Below are positions 38,709 through 49,609 of a stretch of 64,000 nucleotides of DNA, piece by piece. How positions within the stretch are numbered: position 1 is the first letter of the stretch; every line of letters starts with the position of its first letter. The stretch is from Sphingomonas anseongensis (GTDB lineage: Bacteria; Pseudomonadota; Alphaproteobacteria; Sphingomonadales; Sphingomonadaceae). The position numbers were made by a program, and so were the translations under genes. Below the pieces are notes generated by a model that was not told where the DNA came from, did no database searches, and worked only from the letters and a program-made list of their open reading frames with translations. The stretch is taken from positions 1,698,501-1,762,500 of the forward strand of contig NZ_JAMGBC010000001.1 in NCBI RefSeq assembly GCF_023516495.1, read 5' to 3'.

Positions 38709-39980
38709 GTGCCTAAGCCGATGCCAAGCGCGGAAGGCGTTCCGGCCCGAAAAGCAGCCCTGCAAATGCTCGATTCAGTCCTTCGCGGCGGGCGGACCCT
38801 GGAAGCCGCATCCGGTGGAACCCGCAACCTGCCAGCCAACGACCAGGCGTTCGCGGTTGCCATCGCCGGCGAAGTGCTTCGGCGGCTTCCCGACCTCGAT
38901 TCGCTGATCGACAGCGCAACCAGGCAGCGGCTCCCGGACGATTCGAAGGCGCGGATGGTGCTTCGGATGGCGCTCGCGCAGAAGCTGGCGCTCAATACGC
39001 CCGACCACGCGGTGGTCGCGACCGCGCTCCCGCTGGTCGACGGCGGGCCGCGCCGGCTGGTCCACGGCGTTCTCGGCACTCTCCTTCGCCGGGGCCTCAC
39101 TGCAAACGAGGCTCCGAATCTCCCACCTGAGGTCGAGGAGCGGTGGGCACAAGCGTGGGGGCGGGATGTCGTCGAGGCCGCACGCCGCCAGATCGCGGCT
39201 CGCCCTGCGCTCGACCTCAGCTTCAAGTCGGACGAGGCGGCCCAGCTCTTCGTCGCCGAGACGGGCGCTCGTTCGCTCGCTTCCCGCCATGTGCGCCTCG
39301 AGGATTCGGGTTCGGTCGCCGCCTTGTCGGGCTTTTCCGGAGGTGATTGGTGGGTGCAGGACCTCGCCGCGTCGCTTCCCGCGCGCCTCATCCGCGCTGA
39401 TGCCGGCGACGTCCTGGACCTTTGCTCGGCGCCGGGCGGCAAGGCCATGCAGCTCGCCGCCGCCGGTCACCAAGTGGTTGCTCTCGATTCGTCGAAGCGC
39501 CGGCTCCAGCGACTTTCGGAAAACCTCGAGCGCACCGGCCTTTCCGCCGACACGGTCGCGGCCGATGTTCTCGACTGGAAGCCGGACCGGCAGTTCGACG
39601 CCATCCTTCTCGATGCACCCTGCTCCGCGACCGGCACCTTCCGCCGCCATCCGGAAGTGCTCTACCGCGCCCGCCCCCGGATCGTCGCCGAATCCGCGGA
39701 GCTTCAAGCAAAGCTGATCGCCCGGGCGGCGGACTGGGTCCGGCCGGGTGGAACGCTCGTCTATTCGGTCTGCTCGCTAGAGCCGAAGGAGGGCGAAGAG
39801 ATCGTCACGGGGTTCCTCGGCAACCGTCGTGACTTCCGAATCGCCGCTCCAGAACTGGGCGAACTGCCCGGCTTCGTGGCGGCGCAACCCGACGGCTGGG
39901 TGCGAATCCTCCCGGGCCTCATCGAAAGCGAGGGCGGGCTCGACGGCTTCTTCACCGCGCGCCTTGTCCGCGCCGTTTAA
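38709..39980 (+). CDS. rsmB: 16S rRNA m5C967 methyltransferase RsmB (Sun/Fmu family)
   Basis: The 423-residue protein has an N-terminal NusB-like RNA-binding domain (about residues 1-130) and a Rossmann-type methyltransferase domain. SAM-binding is at LDLCSAPGGKAMQLAAAG. The two cysteines are in LDAPCSATGTFRRHPEV and VYSVCSLEPKEGEE. It methylates C5 of a cytosine in 16S rRNA. A GTG at 38709 is given as start; an ATG at 38721 is an alternative. It is followed by rpe after 18 bases. Confidence 0.93.
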   Translation: MPKPMPSAEGVPARKAALQMLDSVLRGGRTLEAASGGTRNLPANDQAFAVAIAGEVLRRLPDLDSLIDSATRQRLPDDSKARMVLRMALAQKLALNTPDHAVVATALPLVDGGPRRLVHGVLGTLLRRGLTANEAPNLPPEVEERWAQAWGRDVVEAARRQIAARPALDLSFKSDEAAQLFVAETGARSLASRHVRLEDSGSVAALSGFSGGDWWVQDLAASLPARLIRADAGDVLDLCSAPGGKAMQLAAAGHQVVALDSSKRRLQRLSENLERTGLSADTVAADVLDWKPDRQFDAILLDAPCSATGTFRRHPEVLYRARPRIVAESAELQAKLIARAADWVRPGGTLVYSVCSLEPKEGEEIVTGFLGNRRDFRIAAPELGELPGFVAAQPDGWVRILPGLIESEGGLDGFFTARLVRAV

Positions 39981-39998
39981 TATCGTCTAATCGGGCCA

Positions 39999-40661
39999 AT
40001 GGCCGGGCCCCTCATCGCACCTTCGATCCTGTCAGCCGACTTCGCGAAGCTCGGCGAGGAAGTGCGCGCCATCGACGAGGCGGGCGCCGACTGGGTCCAT
40101 ATCGACGTGATGGACGGGCATTTCGTCCCCAATCTTACGATCGGTCCGGCTGTCGTGAAGGCTCTCCGCCCGCACACGTCCAAGCCGTTCGACGTCCACT
40201 TGATGATCTCGCCGGTCGACCCGTTCCTGGATGCGTTCGCGGAGGCTGGTGCGGATGTGATCACCGTCCATCCCGAAGCCGGCCCGCACCTCCATCGGAC
40301 GATCCAGCGAATCAAGTCGTTGGGGAAGAAAGCGGGCGTGTCCCTCAACCCGGCGACCCCGGCGAAAGCGCTCGATTATGTGCTCGAAGAGGTCGACCTG
40401 GTGCTGGTCATGAGCGTCAATCCAGGCTTTGGCGGACAGAAGTTCATTTCCAGCCAGCTTCGCAAGATCGAGGCGATCGCCAAGCGCATCGCCAAGGAGA
40501 ATCTCGACGTCCTGATCGAGGTCGACGGAGGGATCGATCCCGAAACCGCGCCACAGGCGGTGAATGCCGGAGCCAATGTGCTCGTCGCCGGAAGCGCGAC
40601 GTTCCGCGGCGGTCAGGGCAGCTACGCGGCCAATATCCGGGCGCTTCGGGGAGAGGGATGA
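39999..40661 (+). CDS. rpe: Ribulose-phosphate 3-epimerase
   Basis: The 220-residue TIM-barrel enzyme interconverts ribulose 5-phosphate and xylulose 5-phosphate in the pentose phosphate pathway. Motifs include [34 protein letters not shown] (metal ligands), [23 protein letters not shown] and the phosphate-binding VAGSATFRG. It overlaps the following heparinase-like gene by four bases (ATGA). Confidence 0.97.
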   Translation: MAGPLIAPSILSADFAKLGEEVRAIDEAGADWVHIDVMDGHFVPNLTIGPAVVKALRPHTSKPFDVHLMISPVDPFLDAFAEAGADVITVHPEAGPHLHRTIQRIKSLGKKAGVSLNPATPAKALDYVLEEVDLVLVMSVNPGFGGQKFISSQLRKIEAIAKRIAKENLDVLIEVDGGIDPETAPQAVNAGANVLVAGSATFRGGQGSYAANIRALRGEG

Positions 40662-42310
40662 GCGCACGGGACGCCGCGGCGCGCGACGTCGTCCGGAAGC
40701 TTGCCAAGGGCTCGCTGCTGTCGAGGCTCACCGGTTCGAGGCGGCAGCCGCTTCGCCTGACCGCAGTCCCGCGCGACCATGTCCACGGTGACAGGCGGGC
40801 CGGCGATGCGCTTCTTTCCGGAACGTTCGTCTGCGGCCCCGAGACTCTTTCGCTTGCCGATCTCGACTTCGCCGCGGTCGGTGCCGACGGACCGGTCGCC
40901 GAGCAGCTCCAGGGCTTTTCCTGGCTTCGCGATCTGGCCGCCGCCGCTACGCGGGAGAAGGGAGCGAAGCTTGCCGAGGCGGTCGTCGGCCGCTGGCTCC
41001 TCGCTCATGGCACACGGGTCGACGCCGCCTGGCGGCCCGAACTTTGGGGAGAGCGAATCCTCTTCTGGACAGCTTACGCGCCCTACATCCTGTCGAGCAC
41101 CGATTCCGGCTACCGCTCCGCGCTCCTCAACACGCTCGCCCGTGGCGCGCGCCATCTAGAATCGAATGCGGAGCGCGCGCCCGCGGGCTTGAAGCGGGTC
41201 ACGGCCTGGGCGGGCGCTGTCGCCGCGGCGTTGCTGGTCCAGGGCGGAGTGGCCCGTGTCGCCCGCGCCGAATCGGGCCTCGGCCGAGCGCTCTCGTCCG
41301 CACAATCCGATGACGGCGGCCTGATCAGCCGCACGCCTTGGGAACAGGCGTTGCTGGTCGATCGGCTCGGCCTTCTTCGCTCGGCTTATTTCGCTGCCAA
41401 GCACACGCCACCCGAAAGCTTCGAGACCGCAGCAGCCGCCGCATTGTCGGCGCTCCACGGAGTGATCCTCGGCGACGGCGGATTGTCCAGCTGGGAAGGC
41501 GGCAATGCGGGAAGTTCGGCCCGTCTCACAGCGATCGTCGAAGGCTGCGGAATGCGCGCTCGGCCGCTGCGACAGCCGCGTGGTTGGGGCTTCCACCGGC
41601 TCTCCGCCCTCGGAACCATCGTCGTGATGGACGCGGCGCCGCCTCCGGCGGCCAAAACGGGCTCCTCCGGCTCCGCTTCGACGTTAGCGTTCGAGCTATC
41701 GGATGGGCCCCAGCGGCTGATCGTCAATTGCGGCGGTCCCGGTGCCGGGCCGACGCTCATGCCGCCCGAGCTGGTCAGCGCCCTCCGGACCACTGCCGCG
41801 CACAGCACCGTCACCGTGGCCGATAGCAATTCGACCGCGATCCTCTCCGACGGCACCCTCGGCAAGGGCGTCACCGACGTGCTGATCGACCGCACCGAGG
41901 ACAATGATTCCAGCCGGATCGAGGCGAGCCACGACGGTTATTCGCGCTCGTTCGGCCTGACCCACCGGCGCAGCTTGGTGCTGGGAAACGACGGCAAGGA
42001 ATTGCGCGGAATCGACGAGCTCGCACCCAAGGGCCGGCGCCGCTCGAAGGACGGAACGTCTTTCGCCATCCGATTCCACCTTGCGCACGGCATCGAGCCG
42101 ACGATCACCGCTGACGGAATGGGCGCGATCCTGCGCTCGCCGAGCGCACCGCCGTGGAACTTCCGCTCCCGCGGCGCTGCGATCGGGGTAGAGGAAAGCC
42201 TTGTCGTCGACGGTCATGGAATCCCGCACCGCACGATGCAGCTGGTGATCAACGGCGAAGCGGCAGCGTCCGGCGCCGAAGTGCATTGGCAGTTCCGCCG
42301 CTCGAGTTGA
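40658..42310 (+). CDS. Heparinase II/III family protein
   Basis: The 550-residue protein has an N-terminal toroid-like helical domain (about residues 100-300) and a C-terminal beta-sandwich region with [17 protein letters not shown] and [18 protein letters not shown], the pattern of heparinase II/III-like polysaccharide lyases. Its place between rpe and purH is common in sphingomonads, where such proteins are widespread and usually uncharacterised. No signal peptide is evident at the ATG at 40658, so it may act in the cytoplasm or start elsewhere. Substrate unknown. Confidence 0.85.
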   Translation: MSARDAAARDVVRKLAKGSLLSRLTGSRRQPLRLTAVPRDHVHGDRRAGDALLSGTFVCGPETLSLADLDFAAVGADGPVAEQLQGFSWLRDLAAAATREKGAKLAEAVVGRWLLAHGTRVDAAWRPELWGERILFWTAYAPYILSSTDSGYRSALLNTLARGARHLESNAERAPAGLKRVTAWAGAVAAALLVQGGVARVARAESGLGRALSSAQSDDGGLISRTPWEQALLVDRLGLLRSAYFAAKHTPPESFETAAAAALSALHGVILGDGGLSSWEGGNAGSSARLTAIVEGCGMRARPLRQPRGWGFHRLSALGTIVVMDAAPPPAAKTGSSGSASTLAFELSDGPQRLIVNCGGPGAGPTLMPPELVSALRTTAAHSTVTVADSNSTAILSDGTLGKGVTDVLIDRTEDNDSSRIEASHDGYSRSFGLTHRRSLVLGNDGKELRGIDELAPKGRRRSKDGTSFAIRFHLAHGIEPTITADGMGAILRSPSAPPWNFRSRGAAIGVEESLVVDGHGIPHRTMQLVINGEAAASGAEVHWQFRRSS

Positions 42311-42326
42311 AACGAAGGAGAGATAT

Positions 42327-43919
42327 GTGACCGACCTCGTGCCCGTCCGGAGGGCGCTCATTTCCGTTTCCGACAAGTCCGGGCTCGATGTCCTTGCTTC
42401 ATCGCTCTCGAAGCGCGGTGTGGAGCTGGTTTCGACCGGCGGGACGGCGGCGAAGCTTCGCGAAAGCGGCGGAACGGTGCGCGACATCAGCGAGCTCACC
42501 GGCTTCCCCGAGATGATGGACGGGCGGGTCAAGACGCTCCATCCAAAGGTCCATGGGGGCCTCCTCGGCGTCCGTGACAACGACGAGCACAAGGCTGCGA
42601 TGCAGGAGCACGACATCGCTCCGATCGACCTCGTCGTCGTCAATCTCTATCCGTTCGAAGCCACCTTGATGCGCGGCGCGCCTCGCAACGAGATCATCGA
42701 GAATATCGACATTGGCGGCCCGTCGATGGTGCGCTCGGCGGCCAAGAACCATGCGTTCGTCACCATCGTCACCGATCCGGCGGACTATGACGAGTTAATT
42801 GCCGAACTGGAATCCAACGACGGCGCGACCTCCCTCGCGTTCCGCAAGCGGATGGCGGCCAAGGCCTACGCGCTGACCGCCGCCTATGATTCGATGATCT
42901 CGCAATGGTTCGCGTTTGGCGACCAGGGGCAGCGCTGGCCCCAAAGCTGGACATTTTCTTCGAAGCTGAAAATGGAGCTCCGCTACGGCGAGAACCCGCA
43001 TCAGAAGGCGGCGCTCTACATTCCCGCGGGACCGCACGCGCGCGGAGTCGCCCAGGCCGAGCAGGTCCAGGGCAAGGAGCTCAGCTACAACAATCTCAAC
43101 GACGCCAATGCGGCCCTTGAGCTGGTCTCGGAATTCCGCTCTGGCGAACCGACCGTCGTCATCGTCAAGCACGCCAACCCGTGCGGCGTCGCCACCCGCT
43201 CGTCGTTGATCGATGCGTGGGGCGAGGCGCTCGCGTGCGACAGCGTCTCGGCGTTCGGCGGCATAGTCGCCACCAACCGGCCGCTCGACGCGGCGACCGC
43301 CGAAGCCATCACCCAGATCTTCACCGAGGTGGTCGTCGCCCCGGATGCCGACGAGGACGCCCGCGCGATCTTCGCCAAGAAGAAGAACCTTCGGCTGCTC
43401 CTGACCGGCGAGCTTCCCGATCCGGCCAGGCCCGGCCAGTCGCTCGCGATCATCGCCGGAGGCATGCTGGTCCAGGACCGCGACAACGGAACGATCACCC
43501 GCGACCAGCTCAAATGCGTGACGAAGCGCCAGCCGACGGAGCAGGAGCTGCAGGACTGCCTGTTCGCCTGGACCGTGGCCAAGCACGTGAAGTCCAACGC
43601 GATCGTCTATGCCAGGGACGGAGTCACCGCGGGTGTCGGCGCCGGCCAGATGAATCGACGTGACAGCGCGCGCATCGCGGCGATCCGGGCACGCGAGGCC
43701 GCTGAAGCCGCCGGCTGGCCGGAAGCTCGTACGGTCGGCTCGGCTGTCGCCTCCGACGCCTTCTTCCCCTTCGCGGACGGCCTTCTGTCAGCGGCCGAAG
43801 CCGGAGCGACGGCTGTGATCCAGCCCGGCGGGTCAATCCGCGACGAGGAAGTGATCGCCGCCGCCGACGAGGCCGGGCTGGCAATGCTGTTCACGGGCAT
43901 GAGACATTTCCGGCACTGA
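42327..43919 (+). CDS. purH: Bifunctional AICAR formyltransferase / IMP cyclohydrolase
   Basis: The 530-residue enzyme does the last two steps of IMP synthesis. The N-terminal cyclohydrolase (MGS-like) has [41 protein letters not shown] and [17 protein letters not shown]. The formyltransferase domain has [23 protein letters not shown], and [15 protein letters not shown], ending FTGMRHFRH. The start is a GTG at 42327 after GAAGGAGAG. It ends the rpe-heparinase-like-purH run. Confidence 0.98.
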   Translation: MTDLVPVRRALISVSDKSGLDVLASSLSKRGVELVSTGGTAAKLRESGGTVRDISELTGFPEMMDGRVKTLHPKVHGGLLGVRDNDEHKAAMQEHDIAPIDLVVVNLYPFEATLMRGAPRNEIIENIDIGGPSMVRSAAKNHAFVTIVTDPADYDELIAELESNDGATSLAFRKRMAAKAYALTAAYDSMISQWFAFGDQGQRWPQSWTFSSKLKMELRYGENPHQKAALYIPAGPHARGVAQAEQVQGKELSYNNLNDANAALELVSEFRSGEPTVVIVKHANPCGVATRSSLIDAWGEALACDSVSAFGGIVATNRPLDAATAEAITQIFTEVVVAPDADEDARAIFAKKKNLRLLLTGELPDPARPGQSLAIIAGGMLVQDRDNGTITRDQLKCVTKRQPTEQELQDCLFAWTVAKHVKSNAIVYARDGVTAGVGAGQMNRRDSARIAAIRAREAAEAAGWPEARTVGSAVASDAFFPFADGLLSAAEAGATAVIQPGGSIRDEEVIAAADEAGLAMLFTGMRHFRH

Positions 43920-44051
43920 GGCTTCGGCCCCAAGGAAGCACGGGCGTCGGGCGAGCGGGGTTGTAAAGCCAGCCGGACTCGGCCACTTTGGCTGGGCGGA
44001 CCGGGCCCCTCTGGCGCGACTGAGCCTTGGCAAAGGCGCGTGATGTCGGAC

Positions 44052-44072
44052 CGCATCGGATGATCCGGTGCG
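44052..44072. terminator. Hairpin in the convergent gap between purH and the flippase gene
   Basis: CGCATCGGA (44052-44060) pairs with TCCGGTGCG (44064-44072) over nine positions with one wobble and a three-base loop. It sits in a 219-base gap where both neighbouring genes end, so a shared bidirectional terminator is likely. No U-run follows on either strand, so Rho-dependent or stem-only function is possible. The rest of the gap has no recognisable gene. Confidence 0.4.
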
Positions 44073-44138
44073 TCGGCGGCCCTCCCCCCTCGAAGTGCCG
44101 GATCTCCGATTAGTCTTTCGCGTTGCTTGCCGCCGCCG

Positions 44139-45680
44139 TCAGCGCGGGACATCGCCTCCCGTACTCGGGTCTGGAAGGCTGAGCTCGGCGATGTCGCGCT
44201 TGCTCATGCGGAACAGCTCGCGGTCCTCCGGCCCGAATCCCTTGGTCCAAAGCACCGCGCCGAAAGCGACCAGGATCACCGGTATGCCGAACACCAGCTC
44301 CGCCCATTCGGGCATCAGGATCGCGACCTGGCCGACGACCACGGCTGCGCCTGCCGCCCACACCAGAGGCCAGCGCCAGCCGGACACGGGGGCGTCGAGC
44401 AGCCTGCACAGAAGCCGCGATTTGGCGATCGCCGCATAAGCCAGCGATAGCAGCAGAGCGATCGCAGGGCCGGTTGCCTGCCACATGACTGCAAATTCCA
44501 GCTTTCGCATGATCAGGATGAGGGCGACCGCGAGCGCCGCCTCGAGAACGATCATGCTGAGGCTGATCCACATGTTGCGGTGGCTCGCGATGTAAATGAG
44601 CGCGGCCTCGCTCACCGCGGCCATCGCGGCGACGACCTCGGCGGTCAGCAGGAAGCCGAGCGCTGCAGTTCCGGAAACGAAGTTGGGCCCGACCAGGCCC
44701 ATCACCCCTTCGCCCGGAATTCCGAGCGCCAGCGCGACGCCCGTCTGCGCTGCGATGACCCAGAAGCCGACCTGCCGGACCTGCCGGGCAACCGCCTGCT
44801 TGTTTCCGGCCTGCAGGTTCTGGGCGATCACGGGACCGAGAATCGGGTCGAAGCTCGTCTTGAGCTTCGAAGGCAGGGACGCGACCTGCTGGGCGACATA
44901 ATAGACGCCGACGATTGCGGGGGAGAAGAACAGCCCGAGCACCGCGATGTCGACCCGGCGCGACCCCCATTCGACCGCGTCCGCGGCGGCGACGGGGATG
45001 TTCTTTCGTGCCATCCGCCACAGTGTTCCGGGCTCCGGCCGCCAGTCGTGCGGCAGGCCGTAGCTCTTGAGGAATGGCACTGCCGAGGCGAGCAGCGCGC
45101 CGATCATCGACATCACGTAGGCGATGATCAGGCCGTCGCGCTTGTCGAGGAAAGCGAGCACCAGCGCCGCGATGCTGATCGTCCACGGCTCGACGATTGC
45201 GCGCGCCCGGACCGTCGCTCCGACGTCGTGCCGGTAAGCGAGTGCGGCGAGCATGATGTCCGACCAGGCCAGCGCGATTATCGTGATCGGCAGCAGCCGG
45301 TCGAGCCCGGCGATCGGGCTGTTGGGATACATCGCCTCGGGAAAGACGACGAGGATGCCGATCATCAGCAGCGAGCCGAGGAGGGCGACGACCAGCGCAT
45401 CCCAGGCGACGCAGGGATGCGGCTTGTCGGTGTGGGCGAGCTGCTGTGCGAGCCCGCGCTTGAGGCCGAGGGTCGCGAGCTGCGCGGCGAATTCGACGAT
45501 CAGAATCGCGTAGGCGAAGCGCCCGAGAGCGGCGGCTCCGTACATCCGGCCAGCGATGAACAGGAACGGCAGCCGCGCAGCCAGCCGCAATACGAATCCC
45601 ATGAAGTTGATTCGCCCGCCGCGCGCGAGCGCCGCCAAATCGGCGGTGGGCGCGTTGGCCTGCGGTTCCGGCTCACTCAA
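44139..45680 (-). CDS. Polysaccharide flippase-like membrane protein (MOP superfamily)
   Basis: The 513-residue protein has about 12-14 hydrophobic segments, starting with [27 protein letters not shown], and resembles Wzx/oligosaccharide flippases that move lipid-linked sugars across the inner membrane. No sugar-polymer biosynthesis genes are nearby, so the cargo is unknown. The preferred start is a TTG at 45680 whose TTGA overlaps the polA stop; longer readings run into polA. The C-terminal part after about 470 is cytoplasmic and charged. Confidence 0.8.
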   Translation of the reverse strand: MSEPEPQANAPTADLAALARGGRINFMGFVLRLAARLPFLFIAGRMYGAAALGRFAYAILIVEFAAQLATLGLKRGLAQQLAHTDKPHPCVAWDALVVALLGSLLMIGILVVFPEAMYPNSPIAGLDRLLPITIIALAWSDIMLAALAYRHDVGATVRARAIVEPWTISIAALVLAFLDKRDGLIIAYVMSMIGALLASAVPFLKSYGLPHDWRPEPGTLWRMARKNIPVAAADAVEWGSRRVDIAVLGLFFSPAIVGVYYVAQQVASLPSKLKTSFDPILGPVIAQNLQAGNKQAVARQVRQVGFWVIAAQTGVALALGIPGEGVMGLVGPNFVSGTAALGFLLTAEVVAAMAAVSEAALIYIASHRNMWISLSMIVLEAALAVALILIMRKLEFAVMWQATGPAIALLLSLAYAAIAKSRLLCRLLDAPVSGWRWPLVWAAGAAVVVGQVAILMPEWAELVFGIPVILVAFGAVLWTKGFGPEDRELFRMSKRDIAELSLPDPSTGGDVPR

Positions 45681-48481
45681 TGGGCCGCGCCCCAATGCTC
45701 GCCCCAGCCGACCTCGACGTCGAGCGGAACGTCGAGCTTCAGCGCCGGCTCTGCGGCCGAGGACATGACCTCGCGAACGACCGCGGCGGCCTCCTCCTCG
45801 CGCCCTTCGGGGACTTCGAACACCAACTCGTCATGGACCTGCAGGAGCATCTTCACGCCCTCCAGCCCGGCATCGTCGAGCGCCCGGTCCATGCGCGCCA
45901 TCGCCCGCTTGATGAGGTCGGCGCTGGTGCCCTGGATCGGGGCGTTGACCGCCGCCCGCTCGGCGCCGCCGCGATGTGACGGATTGCCGGCGCGGATGTT
46001 GGGGAAATGAGTTTTCCGGCCGAACAGGGTGCGGGTGAACCCGTTCTCGCGGGCGAACTGGAGCGTCTGCTCGATATAGGTCCGGATGCCCGGAAACCGC
46101 TCGAAATAGCGGTCGATGATGAATTTGCCTTCCTCCTTGGAGATTCCGAGGCGCTCCGCGAGCCCCCAGGAAGAAATGCCGTAGAGGATCGCGAAGTTTA
46201 CGGTCTTGGCCTTGTTGCGGTTATCGCGGTCGGCCGATCCGAACAGCTCTTCCGCGGTCATGTTGTGGATGTCCGCGCCGTCGCGAAAGGCCGTCTTCAG
46301 CTGCGGAACGTCGGCCATGTGCGCCGCCAGCCGAAGCTCGATCTGGCTATAGTCGGCGCTCATCAGCACATTGCCGGGCTCCGCGACGAAGGCGTCGCGG
46401 ATCTTGCGGCCGATCTCGGTGCGAATGGGAATGTTCTGCAGATTGGGGTCGTTGGAGGCGAGCCGTCCGGTCTGCGCTCCAGCCAGCGAGAAGCTGGTAT
46501 GGACCCGTCCCGTCTCCGGGTTGATCTGCGCCTGCAGGGCGTCGGTGTAGGTGGACTTGAGCTTCGAAAGCTGCCGCCAGTCGAGCACCAGCCGGGCGCA
46601 TTCGATCCCTTCGCCCGCGAGCCGCTCTAGCTCGTTGACGTCGGTCGAATATTGGCCGCTCTTGCCCTTGCGGTCGCCCTTGAGCCCGAGCCTGCCGTAG
46701 AGCACCTCACCCAGCTGCTGCGGCGATCCGATCGTGAAGGGTCCGCAGGCGCTTTCGTAAATCCGTTCCTCGAGCTTGACGATCTCTTCCGAGAATTCGC
46801 GGCTGAGCTTTGCGAGATAATCGCGATCGACCTTCACCCCGCGCCGCTCCATCCGGCTGATCACAGGCACCAGCGGCCGGTCGACCCGGTCGTACACCCG
46901 GGCGACATTGTCGGCGGCCAGCCGCGGCTTTAGCCGCTGCCAAAGCCGAAGCGTGATGTCCGCGTCCTCGGCCGCATATTCGGTCGCTTCCTTGAGCGGC
47001 ACCTTGTCGAAGGTGATCTGGCTCTTGCCGGTCCCGCACAGCTGCTTGAACGGAATGCACTCATGCTCGAAGTGCAGCTTCGCGAGCTCGTCGAGCCCGT
47101 GGCCGTGAAGTCCGGCGTCGAGGTCGAAGCTCATCACCATCGTGTCGTCGACCGGATCGGTGTCGATCCCCGCCTTGTCGAACATCACCCAGTCGTACTT
47201 GAAATTGTGGCCGATCTTTAGGACCGCCGAATCCTCCATCAGCACCTTCAGCTTCTCAAGCACCAGTGCCATCGGAAGCTGGTTGGGAGCGTCCGAATAG
47301 AGGTCGGCTCCACTATGTCCGACGGGGATGTAGCAGGCGCGGTTGGGCTCGGTCGCCAGGCTGATGCCCGCGAGGCGGGCGATGATGCAGTCGATGCAGT
47401 CAGTCTCCGTGTCGACCGCGACCCGGCCCAGCGCGGTGGCTTCCGCGATCCAGCGGTCAAGCGACTCCTCGTCAGTCACCGTTTCATATTTCGACCGGTC
47501 GACGCTGATCGCCTCGGGCTCCGCGGGCCGCGCGGGAGTCGAGGCGATCGACGCTGCGGCAAGGTCGAGCCCGCCGCCGCTGCTGCTCCGGCCGGATGTC
47601 GGGCCGCCGTCTCCGGTGAGCCGGTTCAACAGCGCCTTGAAACCCTGCTCCTCCAGGAACTCCTGCAGCGGCTCCTTGGGAATGCCGGTGAGCGCAAGCT
47701 CCTCGATCGGCTGCGGAAGCGCCGCATCGCAGACCAGCTCGACCAGCTTGCGCGACAGCCGCGCGTCGTCGGCATAGTCGATCAGCGACTGCCTCAGCTT
47801 GGGCTTGGTGATGTTCTCCGCATTGGCCAGCACCGCTTCGAGCGAACCATATTCGGCGATCAGCTGGGACGCGGTCTTCGGGCCGATTCCCGCAACTCCG
47901 GGGATGTTGTCGACCTTGTCGCCCATCAGCGCCAATACGTCGCCCAGCTCGGTCGGCCCGACGCCGAACTTCTCGCGCACATAGGCGCTGTCGATCCGCC
48001 GGTCGTTCATCGTGTCGAGCATGTCGACCTTGCCGTCCTCTACCAGCTGCATCAGGTCCTTGTCGGAGCTGACGATGGTCACTTTCCAGCCGGCGCGTTT
48101 CGCCTCGTGGACGTAGCAGGCGATGATGTCATCGGCCTCCAGCCCCGCTTCCTCGATGCACGGGATCGAGAAGGCGCGGGTGGCGACGCGGATCAGCGGG
48201 AATTGCGGGACGAGGTCCTCGGGCGGCGGCGGACGGTGGGCCTTGTATTTGTCGTACATCTCGTTCCGGAACGTGTGTTCCGAAGCGTCGAGAATGACCG
48301 CCATGTGGGTCGGCCCGTCAGCCTTGTTCAAGCTGTCGGCGAGCTTCCACAGCATCGTCGTATAGCCATAGACCGCGCCGGCCGGCTGGCCGTGCCGGTT
48401 CGTGAGCGGCGGCAGCCGGTGATACGCCCGGAAGATGTAGCTCGACCCGTCGACGAGATAGAGGTGATTGCCGTCAGCCAT
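45677..48481 (-). CDS. polA: DNA polymerase I
   Basis: The 934-residue enzyme has a 5'-nuclease domain (DGSSYIFRAYHRLPPL and LMGDKVDNIPGVAGIGPKTA), a 3'-5' exonuclease domain (RVAVDTETDCID and LKIGHNFKYD), and a polymerase domain (MSADYSQIELRLAAH, NKAKTVNFAILYG, LQVHDELVFEVP). It fills repair gaps and removes RNA primers. All three activities look intact. A linker of about 60 residues rich in serine, glycine and alanine joins the first two domains. It overlaps the flippase start by four bases. Confidence 0.98.
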   Translation of the reverse strand: MADGNHLYLVDGSSYIFRAYHRLPPLTNRHGQPAGAVYGYTTMLWKLADSLNKADGPTHMAVILDASEHTFRNEMYDKYKAHRPPPPEDLVPQFPLIRVATRAFSIPCIEEAGLEADDIIACYVHEAKRAGWKVTIVSSDKDLMQLVEDGKVDMLDTMNDRRIDSAYVREKFGVGPTELGDVLALMGDKVDNIPGVAGIGPKTASQLIAEYGSLEAVLANAENITKPKLRQSLIDYADDARLSRKLVELVCDAALPQPIEELALTGIPKEPLQEFLEEQGFKALLNRLTGDGGPTSGRSSSGGGLDLAAASIASTPARPAEPEAISVDRSKYETVTDEESLDRWIAEATALGRVAVDTETDCIDCIIARLAGISLATEPNRACYIPVGHSGADLYSDAPNQLPMALVLEKLKVLMEDSAVLKIGHNFKYDWVMFDKAGIDTDPVDDTMVMSFDLDAGLHGHGLDELAKLHFEHECIPFKQLCGTGKSQITFDKVPLKEATEYAAEDADITLRLWQRLKPRLAADNVARVYDRVDRPLVPVISRMERRGVKVDRDYLAKLSREFSEEIVKLEERIYESACGPFTIGSPQQLGEVLYGRLGLKGDRKGKSGQYSTDVNELERLAGEGIECARLVLDWRQLSKLKSTYTDALQAQINPETGRVHTSFSLAGAQTGRLASNDPNLQNIPIRTEIGRKIRDAFVAEPGNVLMSADYSQIELRLAAHMADVPQLKTAFRDGADIHNMTAEELFGSADRDNRNKAKTVNFAILYGISSWGLAERLGISKEEGKFIIDRYFERFPGIRTYIEQTLQFARENGFTRTLFGRKTHFPNIRAGNPSHRGGAERAAVNAPIQGTSADLIKRAMARMDRALDDAGLEGVKMLLQVHDELVFEVPEGREEEAAAVVREVMSSAAEPALKLDVPLDVEVGWGEHWGAAH

Positions 48482-48563
48482 TGGAGGCGCGGGTTTAGCA
48501 ATGTTCGTCGGGGAATCTACTGACCGGAATTGATCGGCGCACCCAAAGCGTTACCGCAGAGCC

Positions 48564-49520
48564 ATGGATCTGTTCGCCCAGGCCACTGCTCTCGCCCGCG
48601 CCGGCCGGCCGCAGGACGGGGTTCGGCTCATCGAAACCGCGGCAGAAGCCGGCGATCCCGAAGGGGGATTCATCCTCGCTCACTGGCTGCTCTACGCCAG
48701 CGACCGCCCGCGCGATTTGAGCGCGGCATGCCGGCTGCTCGAAAGCGCGGCTGACAAGGGAAAGCCGGAAGCCGCCCGAGTCCTCGCCCACCTCACCGCC
48801 AACGGCGCCGGGTGCGAGCCTGACGCGCAAAAAGCGCTGGAGCTTCTGAAGCGGGCGGCGGCAACGGATGCGATCGCGTCAGCCCAGCTCGCGATGCTCC
48901 CCTTGCTGCGAAGCGAGGATTCCGCCGCTGATTCGGCCAGCGAGCAGGTCTCGGCCGACCCTCATATCGAAATCGTTCGCGCGCTCCTGTCGCCGAGCGA
49001 ATGCGCCTATTTGATGGAGCGCGCCGAGCCACTGCTAAAGCCCTCGTACGTCGATGACGGGCGGACCGGAATCGGCCGGCCCGACCCGATCCGGACCTCG
49101 CACGGCGCTGCCTTCCTCCCGCACGAAGAAGACCTGGTGGTGCAGGCGATCAACCGGCGCATCGCCGCTGCGACCGGTACTCGGACCGGCAATTCGGAAG
49201 CGCTGTACGTGATGCGCTACACGCCGGGGCAACAGTACCGGCCGCACATGGACGCGCTTCCGGGCCTGAAGAACCAGCGCGAATGGACGGCGATCGCCTA
49301 TCTCAACGACGGCTTCGAAGGAGGAGCCACGACCTTTCCGAAGCTCGATCTTTCGCTTCGTCCCGACGCCGGAGACCTTCTCGTCTTCCGCAACAGCGGC
49401 GGGGATCAGCAACCGGACCCGCGAATGCTCCACGCGGGCGAGCCGGTCACTGCAGGCGAGAAATGGATCGCCACCCGCTGGATCCGCCACGGACCGCACG
49501 ACCCGTACGATCGGGGGTAG
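48564..49520 (+). CDS. Sel1-repeat prolyl 4-hydroxylase-like dioxygenase
   Basis: The 318-residue protein starts with a Sel1/TPR-like helical region (about residues 5-115) with repeats such as GVRLIETAAEAGDPEGGFILAHWL and KALELLKRAAATDAIASAQLA. A P4H catalytic domain follows: iron ligands H228 and D230 in QYRPHMDAL, a distal H290 in MLHAGEPV, and K300 in AGEKWIATRW. The repeat region probably presents a protein partner to the hydroxylase. It is unrelated in layout to the shorter P4H at 32257. The gene is divergent from polA. Confidence 0.88.
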   Translation: MDLFAQATALARAGRPQDGVRLIETAAEAGDPEGGFILAHWLLYASDRPRDLSAACRLLESAADKGKPEAARVLAHLTANGAGCEPDAQKALELLKRAAATDAIASAQLAMLPLLRSEDSAADSASEQVSADPHIEIVRALLSPSECAYLMERAEPLLKPSYVDDGRTGIGRPDPIRTSHGAAFLPHEEDLVVQAINRRIAAATGTRTGNSEALYVMRYTPGQQYRPHMDALPGLKNQREWTAIAYLNDGFEGGATTFPKLDLSLRPDAGDLLVFRNSGGDQQPDPRMLHAGEPVTAGEKWIATRWIRHGPHDPYDRG

Positions 49521-49609
49521 CGGCGTTCTGCGCGCAACGAGACCGGCGGTCGGGCTGTCTCGGCAGCGAAAGCGACGCTATATTCGGGCATCGGGGAGGC
49601 GACCTGATC

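Noticed and set aside
43920-44138. Small gene in the purH-flippase gap
   Set aside because: Short frames there lack a start with a ribosome-binding site and resemble no family; only a hairpin is supportable.
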